The notes under the pieces are model-generated. The model was not told the origin of the DNA. It searched no databases and worked only from the letters and a program-made list of their open reading frames with translations. A stretch of DNA of 64,000 nt, from assembly GCA_001516045.1 (NCBI GenBank), contig LOEW01000260.1, forward strand, positions 1 to 64,000. The letters run 5' to 3'. This stretch comes from Desulfosporosinus sp. BRH_c37. GTDB lineage: Bacteria > Bacillota > Desulfitobacteriia > Desulfitobacteriales > Desulfitobacteriaceae. A program made the position numbers and the translations under genes. This document shows positions 25,277 to 35,099 of the stretch, in pieces. Within the stretch, counting starts at the first letter, position 1. Every line of letters starts with the position of its first letter.

Positions 25277-26788
25277 ATGAATAAGAATAAGATGGGTATC
25301 GGACAGGCATTCAGAGCAAATTTTCTGGGTCACGCTCCGAACTGGTACAAAACAACAATTCTTGCTTTTCTGGTGTTGAACCCTATTTTGATGTTTACCG
25401 TCGGTAAGTACATTACCGGTTGGGTGTTGATTGTCGAATTTATCTTTACACTTGCAATGGCGCTAAAATGTTATCCGCTCCCTGCAGGTGGACTTCTTGC
25501 GATCGAAGCCGTTGTGATCGGGCTTACTCACCCGCATACGGTCTATCACGAAGTTGAACTGAACCTGCCGGTTATTCTGCTTCTAATGTTCATGGTTGCC
25601 GGGATCTATTTTATGAAAGAAGGTCTTGTGTACCTGTTTACCAAGATCCTTACTAAAGTACGCTCTAAAGTCGCGCTTGCCTTCCTGTTCTCTATACTGG
25701 GTGCAGTTCTTTCCGCTTTTCTGGATGCGCTAACCGTAACGGCGGTGATTATCGCTGTGGCATATGGGTTCTACAACATCTTCCACAAGTTTGCTTCCAG
25801 CCATAAAGTACACGAAAAGTATGACATCAATCACGACCATATTATTGATGACCAATATCAGGAGGACTTGAACCAGTTCCGTGGTTTTCTGCGCAATCTT
25901 ATGATGCATGGTGCTGTGGGTACTGCGCTGGGCGGAGCAACAACACTGGTTGGTGAACCGCAGAACCTACTGATCGGCTCCATTATGAAATGGAACTTCG
26001 TTGATTTCTTTTTAAACAGCGCACCTGTGTCTATCCCGGTACTGATCGCTGGGCTTCTGACCGCCATTACCCTTGAAGTCACTAAGTTTTGGGGGTACGG
26101 CTATCAGCTTCCTGAGTCTGTTCGAAAGGTTATGGAAGATGACGCAAAAGCCAAGGATGCTAAGATGGATACTCGTGGACGTGTACGCCTGATTATTATG
26201 GCTGTATGCGGCGTTCTGCTGATCTTCTCCCTGGCGTTGCACCTAGCAGAAGTCGGTATTATTGGTCTAATGATTATCATCCTACTTACCGCTTTCAACG
26301 GGGTTATTGAAGAAGGGCACATCGGTCATGCGTTTGAAGAAGCACTGCCGTTTACTGCACTGCTGGTCGTATTTTTCTCCATCGTTGCGGTTATTCATGA
26401 TCAGCATCTGTTTACGCCAATCATTCAGTGGGTACTGCACCTAGAAGGACAGGATCAGCTTGTCGCTTTCTTTGCGGCAAACGGTGTCCTTTCTGCAATC
26501 AGTGACAACGTATTTGTTGCTACCGTATATATGACCGAAACACAGAAAGCGTTTGAAGCTGGAGGCATTGCGCTGGAGCAATACAACAAGCTGGCAGTTG
26601 CAATCAACATGGGTACAAACATCCCTTCCGTTGCTACACCAAACGGTCAGGCAGCGTTCCTGTTCCTGTTGACTTCTGCACTTGCTCCGCTGATTCGCCT
26701 GTCTTACATGGAAATGGTGAAAATGGCTCTACCATACACAATCATTATGTCTCTTACAGGTATGCTGGCGACAATGTACTTCTTATAA
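25277..26788 (+). CDS. nhaD: NhaD-type Na+/H+ antiporter (ArsB/NhaD superfamily)
   Basis: The 503-residue membrane protein has about twelve helices. Hallmarks are [40 protein letters not shown] and [15 protein letters not shown] with the paired [17 protein letters not shown]. The start is the ATG at 25277, eight bases after GGAGG. Family members exchange sodium for protons at the cytoplasmic membrane. It is monocistronic. Confidence 0.9.
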   Translation: MNKNKMGIGQAFRANFLGHAPNWYKTTILAFLVLNPILMFTVGKYITGWVLIVEFIFTLAMALKCYPLPAGGLLAIEAVVIGLTHPHTVYHEVELNLPVILLLMFMVAGIYFMKEGLVYLFTKILTKVRSKVALAFLFSILGAVLSAFLDALTVTAVIIAVAYGFYNIFHKFASSHKVHEKYDINHDHIIDDQYQEDLNQFRGFLRNLMMHGAVGTALGGATTLVGEPQNLLIGSIMKWNFVDFFLNSAPVSIPVLIAGLLTAITLEVTKFWGYGYQLPESVRKVMEDDAKAKDAKMDTRGRVRLIIMAVCGVLLIFSLALHLAEVGIIGLMIIILLTAFNGVIEEGHIGHAFEEALPFTALLVVFFSIVAVIHDQHLFTPIIQWVLHLEGQDQLVAFFAANGVLSAISDNVFVATVYMTETQKAFEAGGIALEQYNKLAVAINMGTNIPSVATPNGQAAFLFLLTSALAPLIRLSYMEMVKMALPYTIIMSLTGMLATMYFL

Positions 26789-26814
26789 TAAGTATCAAAT
26801 TTAAAAACGAATCC

Positions 26815-27849
26815 TTACATCCCAATCCCGAAAATGCTCTCCCTACATTTCGGGCAACACCCTCGGTCTAGGCAATTAACTATAACAGGTTCACGTTGAA
26901 TCACTGCTTCACCACACTGGGGACAAAACGTCGTACTTCCTCCTCTGACATTTCCCAAATACACATAGGGAAGATATTCTTTGGCTATATCCCATACTCG
27001 TTCTAAGGTCTTTCTCTCCGTAGGCGGAAGGGCGAGTCGATAAGCTGGATGGTAGGCACTCATATGCCAAGCAAGTGGGACATTGAGCTGGCGTAGCCAT
27101 CGTGCTAATTCGGTAAGCTCGTCCGGATCATCATTTGCTCCTTGAATGACAAGAGTTGTCAATTCAAGATGAACCCGTCCCGCCAAACGCTCTACATTGT
27201 CTAAAACCCAGGCCAGTTTGCTTCCACAATAATGCTGATAAAATTCCTCCGAGAATGCTTTGATATCAATATTGACGGCATCCAGCCACGGAATCAACTC
27301 CTCGAGGAAGCGTGGTGAAATCGTTCCGTTACTCACCAAAACTACCTTACCCCCCTGAGCTCGCACCAAGGGAGCGGTATCTCTGATCATTTCAAACCAT
27401 ACGCTCGGCTCTGAATAAGTAAAACATAGCCCTATTGATTTCTGTTCCTGCTCGGCAAGCTCTGCAAGCTGAGCAGGAGTTACTTTTCTGCCGACTTGAT
27501 GTTTCTGGGAGATTTCGTGATTTTGACAAAACGAACAGCTTAGATTACAACCAAAACCCCCCACAGAAAAAATCCAAGAACCGGGATAGAAATGATAAAG
27601 GGGCTTCTTCTCAATCGGGTCCATATTCCAGGCCGCCACTTCACCATAGGTTCGAGATACGACCTCTCCCTCTCGGTTTTCTCGGGCATGACACCGCCCC
27701 GACTGCCCCTGTCGTAATTGACAACGCTGGGGGCACAAAAGACAACTGGCACTATAGGATTCTTTATTCTCATAAGTCGTGTTACTTAACTTTTTTGTGT
27801 TACTAATACTTAACTTGTTAAGATTACTTACATTATCTGTATTACTCAT
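26815..27849 (-). CDS. amrS: AmmeMemoRadiSam system radical SAM enzyme
   Basis: The 344-residue protein has an N-terminal Cys set (CLLCPQRCQL..GRCHAREN), the radical SAM motif CNLSCSFCQNHEIS, LVSNGTISP, DAVNIDIKAF, HMSAYHPAYRL and a C-terminal zinc ribbon FCPQCGEAVIQ..CPKC. The start at 27849 overlaps the preceding gene by eight bases (ATGAGTAA), showing coupling. The reaction is unknown, although the trio is widespread in anaerobes and archaea. Confidence 0.9.
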   Translation of the reverse strand: MSNTDNVSNLNKLSISNTKKLSNTTYENKESYSASCLLCPQRCQLRQGQSGRCHARENREGEVVSRTYGEVAAWNMDPIEKKPLYHFYPGSWIFSVGGFGCNLSCSFCQNHEISQKHQVGRKVTPAQLAELAEQEQKSIGLCFTYSEPSVWFEMIRDTAPLVRAQGGKVVLVSNGTISPRFLEELIPWLDAVNIDIKAFSEEFYQHYCGSKLAWVLDNVERLAGRVHLELTTLVIQGANDDPDELTELARWLRQLNVPLAWHMSAYHPAYRLALPPTERKTLERVWDIAKEYLPYVYLGNVRGGSTTFCPQCGEAVIQREPVIVNCLDRGCCPKCRESIFGIGM

Positions 27850-29110
27850 AATGTCGCTTAACCTCAAAACGCCAAAGCTCCACTGGGTCTTCCGCAGAAA
27901 TCCCAGCTTTTTGTTTGGCAATACTGATTTGGTCTGAGACTGTATCGACCCCTTCCAAATGGGGGAGTAAAAGCCCGCTTTTTCCACGCTGCCGCACAAC
28001 AACTCCGTACCTCCAGGGATCCAACTCTTCAGGCCCTGCAATTTTCTCAAGTTCACCAAGGACATCCACTGTAAAACTTAGGGAATCTAGTTCATCGATG
28101 CGAACTGGACGGAAACGCGGATCTTGTGTTCCGGCAGCCACGGCATTATGTTGAATTTCCAGAGCAATATTTTCCTGCCAAGGTTCGGTTGTTCCGATAC
28201 ACCCGCGTAAATGTCCATTTTGTTTCAACGTTACAAAACATCCCCTTTGCATACCAAACGCGGATGATGATAAGTCGGGTAAATCCGGTCGACTAGGATC
28301 ATCCTTCTGTAAATAGGCCCTAAGACAACGTCTCGCCCACTGCGGCAAGGGTGAGGAATGATAAAGATCAGCAATCAGATATCCCACCCCAAATGGCCCC
28401 TCGTAGGAAAGCACTTCAGGTGCTCCTTCTTTAGCGGCCAGTGCCAAGCGAAGACTCCGATACCCACATTCGCCAGCTCTTTCGACAAGATCAACCGGTA
28501 TATTAACGATCTTTTTGGGATCCCTCTGAAGTGCCTTGACCACGAATTGATCAAATTCCGGCCCAGCAGGATCTAAACCGTACGGGCCGTCTTCCTTCAA
28601 GCGATGGGACATATCCCCACTAGCTACAAGTGCATACCGTCCAGGCAGCTTATCTAGGACTTCTCCCATCCGCAAACCATATTCTTCTGGTTGCTCCAAG
28701 GGCATCCCCAAGAGAACGACCTTTCCGTTCCACCCTGCTTTTTGTAAAAAATAAAGTGGTACCAGGGCACCGTGATCAATAGGCCCCTGCACAGAAAAAT
28801 TCCCAGCTAGGTGTTTCTGAAATAGGGCAATAATCATAGGGTCGCTTGCAAACGACAAACTTACCTGCTCAGCTCCAAATTGAGCAAAATTCCCTCGGAC
28901 GACCTCCTCCGTTAAAAGGGTAATCCCTTCCTTAGCAAACGGTGCATGAGGGGAAACAAGGATCACAGTCTCGACCTCCGCCTGAACGAGACGTCTTGCT
29001 ATCTCCTGGTAAGCATCCAAACTCGCTTGGCACTTACGTTCCTCTCCCCGTCCGATCTCCGGAACAAGGATGGGTGGATGCGGAACAAAGACTGAATAAA
29101 CTAAACTCAT
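27842..29110 (-). CDS. AmmeMemoRadiSam system protein A/B fusion (MEMO1 + AMMECR1)
   Basis: A 422-residue fusion. Residues 1-265 are a MEMO1 class III dioxygenase-like domain (VFVPHPPILVPEIGRGEE, LVSPHAPF, DHGALVPLYFL, GDMSHRL). Residues about 270-422 are AMMECR1 (GCFVTLKQNGHLRGCIGT, AAGTQDPRF). The start at 29110 follows GGGAGTG. The two domains are separate proteins in many genomes; fusion and overlap with amrS point to a joint complex or pathway of unknown product. Confidence 0.9.
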   Translation of the reverse strand: MSLVYSVFVPHPPILVPEIGRGEERKCQASLDAYQEIARRLVQAEVETVILVSPHAPFAKEGITLLTEEVVRGNFAQFGAEQVSLSFASDPMIIALFQKHLAGNFSVQGPIDHGALVPLYFLQKAGWNGKVVLLGMPLEQPEEYGLRMGEVLDKLPGRYALVASGDMSHRLKEDGPYGLDPAGPEFDQFVVKALQRDPKKIVNIPVDLVERAGECGYRSLRLALAAKEGAPEVLSYEGPFGVGYLIADLYHSSPLPQWARRCLRAYLQKDDPSRPDLPDLSSSAFGMQRGCFVTLKQNGHLRGCIGTTEPWQENIALEIQHNAVAAGTQDPRFRPVRIDELDSLSFTVDVLGELEKIAGPEELDPWRYGVVVRQRGKSGLLLPHLEGVDTVSDQISIAKQKAGISAEDPVELWRFEVKRHYE

Positions 29111-29278
29111 AAATCCAGCACTCCCTTTTGCTCTCATCAATAGTTAACATGTCTCTATTTTACCCTGATCCCCTGCCAAAATACAGGAAACAACCGGTCA
29201 AGAATTGTACTGCTGAGACTTTCTCCTTAGTGACCTTGAGCAGAAGATTAGACCTCCGGTCATTTTCTTAGTGTTTTC

Positions 29279-29400
29279 TAACCGTTAAAAGGATAAAAAC
29301 GACCATTCAACTGTTAATTATTTCAACTTGGTGTAAGTCTAGTAGAGAACCTACTAAATCGAGAGGTTTTTTTCTATCAGTTAATACATAGTATTTAAAT
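29279..29400 (+). promoter_or_regulatory. Leader shared with hpdB (copy 1, before the activase)
   Basis: AACCGTT..AAGG, ACGACCATT..AAC, GTAGA.AACCTAC and a T-rich end occur in the same order and spacing before hpdB at 39963. AACCT..AGGTT followed by TTTTTTT looks like a terminator. It is probably an operator or attenuator for the decarboxylase system. Confidence 0.55.
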
Positions 29401-29474
29401 ATTCACTTTTATAATATTAAAATAATCAATCTATTTTGGGGGCATTGAATACAATAGTGCTTTGGAGGTAAGCG

Positions 29475-30422
29475 ATGCAAGAAAAAATGGGGCTGATTTT
29501 TGATATTCAAAGTTACTCTGTTCATGATGGACCTGGGTGTCGTACCTTGGTATTTCTGAGCGGGTGCCCTTTGAAATGCCAATGGTGTGCCAACGTTGAA
29601 GGTTGGGAGTATCGGCAACGGTTAATGTTTAGAATGACTAAATGTGTCCACGAAAGCTCAGGCTGTCATCGATGTGTTGATGTTTGTTCGCGTCAAGCCA
29701 TAACTGTAAGTGATAAGACTAAATTACCAGTTATTGATTGGAAAAAATGCTGGGATTGTTTGACGTTTGACTGCACAAAAGCCTGTCTTAAAGAGGCAAT
29801 GGAGGTTAGTGGCAGGTGGATGAGCGGGACTGAACTAATGTGCATTTTAACCCGCGATCGAAACTACTGGGGCTCAAATGGAGGAGTAACTTTTAGTGGC
29901 GGCGAGCCTCTTTTCCAAAAGGAATTTATTATGGGGATCTTAAAACGCTGCAAGGAGGCATATTTACACACGGTCATTGAAACTACTGGTTGTATTGAGA
30001 CAGAGTTTTTCCTGGATGCTATGCGTTATGTAGATTTCGTCTTTATCGATATCAAACATATGAATTCTATAAAACACAAGGAAAAGACGGGTGTGGGAAA
30101 TGAGCTTATCTTAAAAAACATAAAAAGTTTACAAGAGTCTGATTGGCCTGGTAGATTGGTTATTCGCATGCCGTTAATCGAAAATTTCAATGACAACGAT
30201 GAAAATATAATTGCCCAGGCTGAGTTTTTGCATAATATCGGCCTCAGGGAAGTGAACATTCTGCCGTTTCACCGTATGGGAGAATCTAAGTGGCGACAAG
30301 TTGGGATGGACTATCCGTATAAAGAAATAGAAGGCACGCCGGATAAAGTTTTAGAACGAGTGCAGGCGCTATTTCTAGATCGTGACATTTTATGTTATGT
30401 AGGTTCAGATACGCCGTTTTAG
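29475..30422 (+). CDS. hpdA: Glycyl-radical enzyme activating protein (4-hydroxyphenylacetate decarboxylase activase)
   Basis: A 315-residue radical SAM activase. GLIFDIQSYSVHDGPGCRTL and CPLKCQWC (CxxxCxxC) form the SAM cluster site. An inserted ferredoxin-like part has CHRCVDVC and CWDCLTFDCTKACLKEA. GVTFSGGEPLFQ follows. It makes the glycyl radical on its partner enzyme using reduced iron-sulfur and SAM. The shared leader with hpdB, 10 kb away, identifies that enzyme as the likely partner. The start ATG follows TTGGAGG. Confidence 0.88.
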   Translation: MQEKMGLIFDIQSYSVHDGPGCRTLVFLSGCPLKCQWCANVEGWEYRQRLMFRMTKCVHESSGCHRCVDVCSRQAITVSDKTKLPVIDWKKCWDCLTFDCTKACLKEAMEVSGRWMSGTELMCILTRDRNYWGSNGGVTFSGGEPLFQKEFIMGILKRCKEAYLHTVIETTGCIETEFFLDAMRYVDFVFIDIKHMNSIKHKEKTGVGNELILKNIKSLQESDWPGRLVIRMPLIENFNDNDENIIAQAEFLHNIGLREVNILPFHRMGESKWRQVGMDYPYKEIEGTPDKVLERVQALFLDRDILCYVGSDTPF

Positions 30423-30539
30423 TGAATAAACAATCTGATCCGCATCCCATCCGAAATGTGCTATAATAAGGCTGAATTTAAAATTTATTGAATATTACAA
30501 AAATCAGAGAGGCTACTTTTTCACTAGGGGGTGTATCTA

Positions 30540-33506
30540 TTGTTAGGTAATGCTGTGGAAGAAGCCGTCCTAATCCAAACTTTAAATTTGGAGAGTACAA
30601 TGGAAAAGTGGTTCGAACAGGAATCATCCCTTGGAGAAAGCAGAGATGATTATCTTACGGTTTTAAGAAGTGCCAAGGAACTTTTTAATGGGGATTTGGC
30701 CGCTCTTGTGCTGCAGGAAGATGATGCATTGGTAGTCTTCGATGATCAGGGTCGCACATCATCAGTTCGATCAAAGGCGGAAACCGGAGATGCATTCAAC
30801 CTACTGAACCTGGCCAACGATCCTTTTCAGTTGAGCAATCCGGGAATACTGCTGCTTGCTCCTTTTTTAGGGGAAGGAGAAGAGTTAAAATCATTAATGT
30901 TAAAAGTGATTTCAATTGATAGTATGAAGCAAGGGCTATTCCTGGTAGGTTCAAAAAGTAGGAACTCCTTTTCCCGCCAAGAAAATCAGTTCTTAGGTTT
31001 ATTTGTGGCCAATTTAAATCTTACCTGGCGAAACCATCAGCTTTCTACCCAAGTAAATCGGATGAGTCAAGCTCTTGTAGCACTACAAGAAATTGGTTCA
31101 AGCATTGGTACCAATGATTACGAAAAGTTCATAGAGCTGGTGCTGCAAAAAATGACACAACTGATCGGGGCTGAAAACGGCGGGATAATGCTCTTTGATG
31201 AGGATAAACAGGAACTGGTGTTACAAAGTCCTTCTTTTGGAGCCCACGAAAAAGAGATAAATCAGTACCGGCTTTCAGTGCGTCCAGACCGCTATCAAGA
31301 GTTGCGGACGCTTGAGGTTTTTTTGGAGAGAAAGTCATTTATTAGTAATAACGCCCCCACAGAAAAGAAATACCTCCAGCAGTTTATTAAACTTTTTAGG
31401 ATTCGGCAATCATTGGATGTTCCCTTGTTTATTGACCAAAAAGGCATCGGAGTGTTGCATTTGGTTAATAAACATCTGGGTTTTACCGAACAGGATGTTC
31501 AGTTATTGAGCGTTTTAACAACTAAGTTAGCTGTGTTAATCGATAATGCTCGATTAATATATAAGACAAAACAACAGGAACGTGAAGCTAGGGCCTTATT
31601 GCAGGCGGGGATTGATATTTTTGCTTTTTTAGATCTGAAAGCTTTGCTTCCCTCGGTCGTTGACAAGGCTTGTTTGTTGTTAGCTTGTGATATGGCAGCC
31701 ATAACTTTACTGGAAGAAGAAGGACAATATGCACACCTAACCTATGGAACCAGAGATGCTGTGGAGGAAGTAAGGTATATCAAGGTGATACCTGGCAAAG
31801 GGTTAACCGGTCAGGTTTTGTCTACTCATCACCCTTTGACTTGTGTTATGGAGACACAGCCAACTAAGCTTATCCGGGAATATGACGACATTGATTTAAT
31901 GGTACGAGATAAGGAGATGTCATTTGCTCTAGCTGTGCCCTTGCTAATTGGGTCTAAAATTCACGGTGTGCTGTATTGTTGGCGTAAAAAAGAGGAGAGC
32001 TTCTTTAATCCCTTAGAAATTAAGCTCTTAGCCAAGTTTTCCAACCAGGTAATGATTGCTCTTCAAAATGCCAAGTTTTATTCCGGACAGCGGGAATCGT
32101 TAGTTGGTTTGCAAACTTCCAAACAGTTTATGGAGACCCAACATACTATGCTTGCCCGTTCAGTTTCAATTCATAAGGAATTAACTCAGAAGGCGCTCCA
32201 AGGTCAAGGTATAAAAAGCATGGCCGGTACCCTCGCCCAATTAGTCAATGGTCAGGTAAAAGTTACTGACCGTTTCTTCCGCCTCCTAGCATGTTGTTCC
32301 AAGGATCCAGTTAATCCAGTTGACTCGGTAGACGAGGCAGGTGATCGTGTAACTTATTTATATAACCCTACGGAATTAGTCATTAACCATCAACTTAGAG
32401 AATTTTTTGAAAAGTTGGTTGTGGCAAAGCTGCCTATGCGCCTGCCAAGTAAAATACAAAAGAACAAGTTACCAAACCAGCAGCGGGTCCAAGGCTTCAA
32501 TGGCGGAGTGGTAGCACCTATAGTTGTTGATACTGAAGCCCTAGGGTATATTTTTATCCAAGAAACAGGGAAATCTCTTGAGGAAATTGACCTTATTGCT
32601 CTGGAACATGTCTCTTCGTTTATTGCTTTGGAAATGATGAAAGAAAAAATCAAGTTCGAGGTAATCAACAGGTTGAAGGGTGATTGCCTAGATGATCTGT
32701 TATCGGGAAACTATAAATCCGAACAAGAAATTCTGGATAGGGCAAATTACTTGGGGTATGATCTTGCCAAGCCATTTCAAGTAATGGTTTTGAATATAGA
32801 CGACTTAAGCAATTTTGGGGCAAAACAGCTGCGAGATGAAGGATTTGTCACCCGAATCAAGCAGCGTTTATTTGAAACCGTAAATAATCTGGTTATGGCT
32901 GCTTCGCCCAAGAGCATTACCACGCGGATCTCTGATATGGTTGTAATTCTAACTTACGCAGGTGATCAAGGCAATGAGAAGTGTCGCGACAACATTTGCC
33001 CACTTGATTTAGCTAATGAAATTAAGGACAAACTTCATTTGGTTTTCAGTGAAACACCAGTATCTATCGGAGTGGGTAAGGTGGCTCATCAACTTAAAGA
33101 TATCCCTGAGTCTCATCAAGAAGCTAATACATGTTTAAAAATCCTGAAAAAGATTGGGCACAAGAACAGAGTAGTTACTTTTGAACAATTGGGAATTTAT
33201 TGGGTGCTGAATCATGTTAATAATCTGCAGGAATTATCCGGGTTTGTCGGTAAGATGCTGAAGTTGATCATAGCTTATGATACAAAGAATGGTACTATGC
33301 TGGTAGACACGCTGCGTTGCTATCTAGACAATAATTGCAATCTACAAAGGACGGCAAGGGCTTCGCATTTACACACCAACACCTTAAATTACCGACTTAA
33401 GCGAATCAAAGAGTTAGCCAATTTGGACTTGAACGATCCGGAACAGCGACTAAGTGTGCAAGTCGCCTTGAAAATATTGGATATCTTACCGCAAGAAAAT
33501 TCTTAA
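30540..33506 (+). CDS. PucR-type regulator with tandem GAF domains
   Basis: The 988-residue protein has GAF-like domains at about 185-340 (ALQEIGSSIGTNDYEKFIEL) and 350-510, then a PucR/CdaR-type GGDEF-like region at about 710-860 and a C-terminal HTH_30 (RCYLDNNCNLQRTARASHLH then TNTLNYRLKRIKEL). The start is the TTG at 30540, eight bases after AGGGGG; an in-frame GTG lies in the ribosome site itself. It follows the activase and is a good candidate to bind the shared leader and sense an aromatic acid by GAF. Confidence 0.85.
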   Translation: MLGNAVEEAVLIQTLNLESTMEKWFEQESSLGESRDDYLTVLRSAKELFNGDLAALVLQEDDALVVFDDQGRTSSVRSKAETGDAFNLLNLANDPFQLSNPGILLLAPFLGEGEELKSLMLKVISIDSMKQGLFLVGSKSRNSFSRQENQFLGLFVANLNLTWRNHQLSTQVNRMSQALVALQEIGSSIGTNDYEKFIELVLQKMTQLIGAENGGIMLFDEDKQELVLQSPSFGAHEKEINQYRLSVRPDRYQELRTLEVFLERKSFISNNAPTEKKYLQQFIKLFRIRQSLDVPLFIDQKGIGVLHLVNKHLGFTEQDVQLLSVLTTKLAVLIDNARLIYKTKQQEREARALLQAGIDIFAFLDLKALLPSVVDKACLLLACDMAAITLLEEEGQYAHLTYGTRDAVEEVRYIKVIPGKGLTGQVLSTHHPLTCVMETQPTKLIREYDDIDLMVRDKEMSFALAVPLLIGSKIHGVLYCWRKKEESFFNPLEIKLLAKFSNQVMIALQNAKFYSGQRESLVGLQTSKQFMETQHTMLARSVSIHKELTQKALQGQGIKSMAGTLAQLVNGQVKVTDRFFRLLACCSKDPVNPVDSVDEAGDRVTYLYNPTELVINHQLREFFEKLVVAKLPMRLPSKIQKNKLPNQQRVQGFNGGVVAPIVVDTEALGYIFIQETGKSLEEIDLIALEHVSSFIALEMMKEKIKFEVINRLKGDCLDDLLSGNYKSEQEILDRANYLGYDLAKPFQVMVLNIDDLSNFGAKQLRDEGFVTRIKQRLFETVNNLVMAASPKSITTRISDMVVILTYAGDQGNEKCRDNICPLDLANEIKDKLHLVFSETPVSIGVGKVAHQLKDIPESHQEANTCLKILKKIGHKNRVVTFEQLGIYWVLNHVNNLQELSGFVGKMLKLIIAYDTKNGTMLVDTLRCYLDNNCNLQRTARASHLHTNTLNYRLKRIKELANLDLNDPEQRLSVQVALKILDILPQENS

Positions 33507-33540
33507 ACTAATGGACACTATCGTCACTGGAGACTTACGT

Positions 33541-33580
33541 CACCGAAGACTCGATGTTCAACTTTAGTTGAACGAGTTCA
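33541..33580 (+). mobile_element. IS200/IS605-like right-end remnant
   Basis: ACCGAAGACTCGATG, then TTCAACTTTAGTTGAA and CGAGTTCACT. The same 40 or so bases occur inverted at 46309-46350. A hairpin with CTTTAG loop and a GAGTTCA end is the shape of a TnpB omega-RNA terminus. No transposase gene is present. Confidence 0.5.
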
Positions 33581-33581
33581 C

Positions 33582-35024
33582 TTAGATCTCCCTAAGGTAG
33601 TGGACAGCACTTTCACCGGCTATTCGACCACTGTTAACGGCAAAGCCCAATGAATTTCCCGGTAAAACAAAGACATAGTCCGGATCACAAACGGAATTTG
33701 CATCCGTACCTGCAGCATACAGACCAGGAATTAGATTACCTTCAGCGTCCAGAACTTCTGTTTTATGATTGATTTTGATACCCCCCAGACTTCCATAGGC
33801 ACTTGGAGCAAATTTCAGAGCATAATATTTTGGCCCTTTAATCGGTTTCAGGAATTTAGGATCCTTATTAAATAATTCATCACGAGAATCGTAGGCCATA
33901 TTATAGCTTGCTATAGTTTTCTTCAGGTTTTCCACATTAATACCCGTCTTTTCAGCTAGTTCTTCAATTGAATCTCCAATGAATAATACGTCACTGCCAT
34001 TTTTCATAGCTTCCAATTCTTGCTTGAAGTAGCTCATATCCATAGTGGAAGTCACGACATTGATAAGATCCAAGCCATTCTTTTCATAGTATTTAATTAT
34101 ACTTTCATCAATTATGGAAAAAGCAACCCGATTCTTTTGTCTTGTAATAGCATTAACTGAAAATACCGGGTTTTCAATTATTTGCTCATTCATAAATCTT
34201 TCACCTTCCAAGTTAACCAGCAGGTTAGGTTGGCGGAAAGGCAATTCTATTGGCGCATAGCCGCCGGTGTTCGGTGCAAAAAATACAAGCTCCATCGCCA
34301 TAGTATCTTTAGCAGCTCCGACCTCCCATGCCATTTGTATGCCATCCCCGGTCAATCCTGGAATCCTGTAGGAGAATAAGTCTTTTCCCCATTCATATTC
34401 TGTATATTCTTTTATGAAATCCGGATTATCTCCAAAACCACCGGTAGCAATAATTACTGCACCGCCAAACGCCTCAATCTCACCGTCTTTGTCTCCTGCC
34501 ACAACACCAACGACGGCACCATCTTTTTTAATAATTCTTTTGACTGGTGTTTCCAGATAGATTTTAACGCCTAATTCTTCCGCTCTTTCTGTCATTAATT
34601 TAATCATTGTTGCAGCTGCTCTCAAACCTGGATTGCCGGTTTTTGGCATAATAATGTGCCATGTAGCTTCTGAGCCAGGGAAGTATTTAGAAGGCAATGC
34701 AAATTCCACACCCATATTCTCCAGCCATTCTATAGTGTCTGCAGATTTATAAATATAATCTCTTACTAACCTTGCATCAGCTCTCCAGTGGGTATAATCC
34801 ATAAACTTAGTAAAAGCCCCTTCTCTCGTGATATCGATCAGCCTATTCCTTTGCATTTTAGTCTCAACGCCCAACAGGCCCATGGCCATGTTGGCACATC
34901 CTCCGGTTGTGTTTGCCTTTTCCAATACGATAACGCTTGCCCCTTGTTCTGCGGCAGTAATAGCAGCAGCCAAACCGGCTGCACCACCTGCTACAACAAT
35001 TACATCCGCTTTTAATTGTCTCAT
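33582..35024 (-). CDS. FAD-dependent fumarate-reductase-type oxidoreductase
   Basis: The 480-residue flavoprotein begins ADVIVVAGGAAGLAAAITAA (GxGxxG-like FAD site), then VLEKANTTGGCANMAMG, RIPGLTGDGIQMAWEVGA and the closing YAAGTDANSV..LGFAVNSGRIAGE. It lacks heme and FMN domains. Relatives reduce fumarate, urocanate or aryl-acrylates. The start at 35024 follows AAGGAGG. It is probably in one operon with the two iron-sulfur flavoproteins upstream, which would supply electrons. The substrate may be an aromatic enoate; this is inference. Confidence 0.85.
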   Translation of the reverse strand: MRQLKADVIVVAGGAAGLAAAITAAEQGASVIVLEKANTTGGCANMAMGLLGVETKMQRNRLIDITREGAFTKFMDYTHWRADARLVRDYIYKSADTIEWLENMGVEFALPSKYFPGSEATWHIIMPKTGNPGLRAAATMIKLMTERAEELGVKIYLETPVKRIIKKDGAVVGVVAGDKDGEIEAFGGAVIIATGGFGDNPDFIKEYTEYEWGKDLFSYRIPGLTGDGIQMAWEVGAAKDTMAMELVFFAPNTGGYAPIELPFRQPNLLVNLEGERFMNEQIIENPVFSVNAITRQKNRVAFSIIDESIIKYYEKNGLDLINVVTSTMDMSYFKQELEAMKNGSDVLFIGDSIEELAEKTGINVENLKKTIASYNMAYDSRDELFNKDPKFLKPIKGPKYYALKFAPSAYGSLGGIKINHKTEVLDAEGNLIPGLYAAGTDANSVCDPDYVFVLPGNSLGFAVNSGRIAGESAVHYLREI

Positions 35025-35099
35025 TGAAAATTCCTCCTTCATATTTATTATCATTCGCTGTGCGAATTGATAATTCGTGCTATTTGCTCCTGCTTACCA

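Noticed and set aside
27850-28065. Longer N-terminus for amrS
   Set aside because: Those codons lie inside the AMMECR1 coding region in another frame; the ATGAGTAA overlap start is typical of coupled genes.
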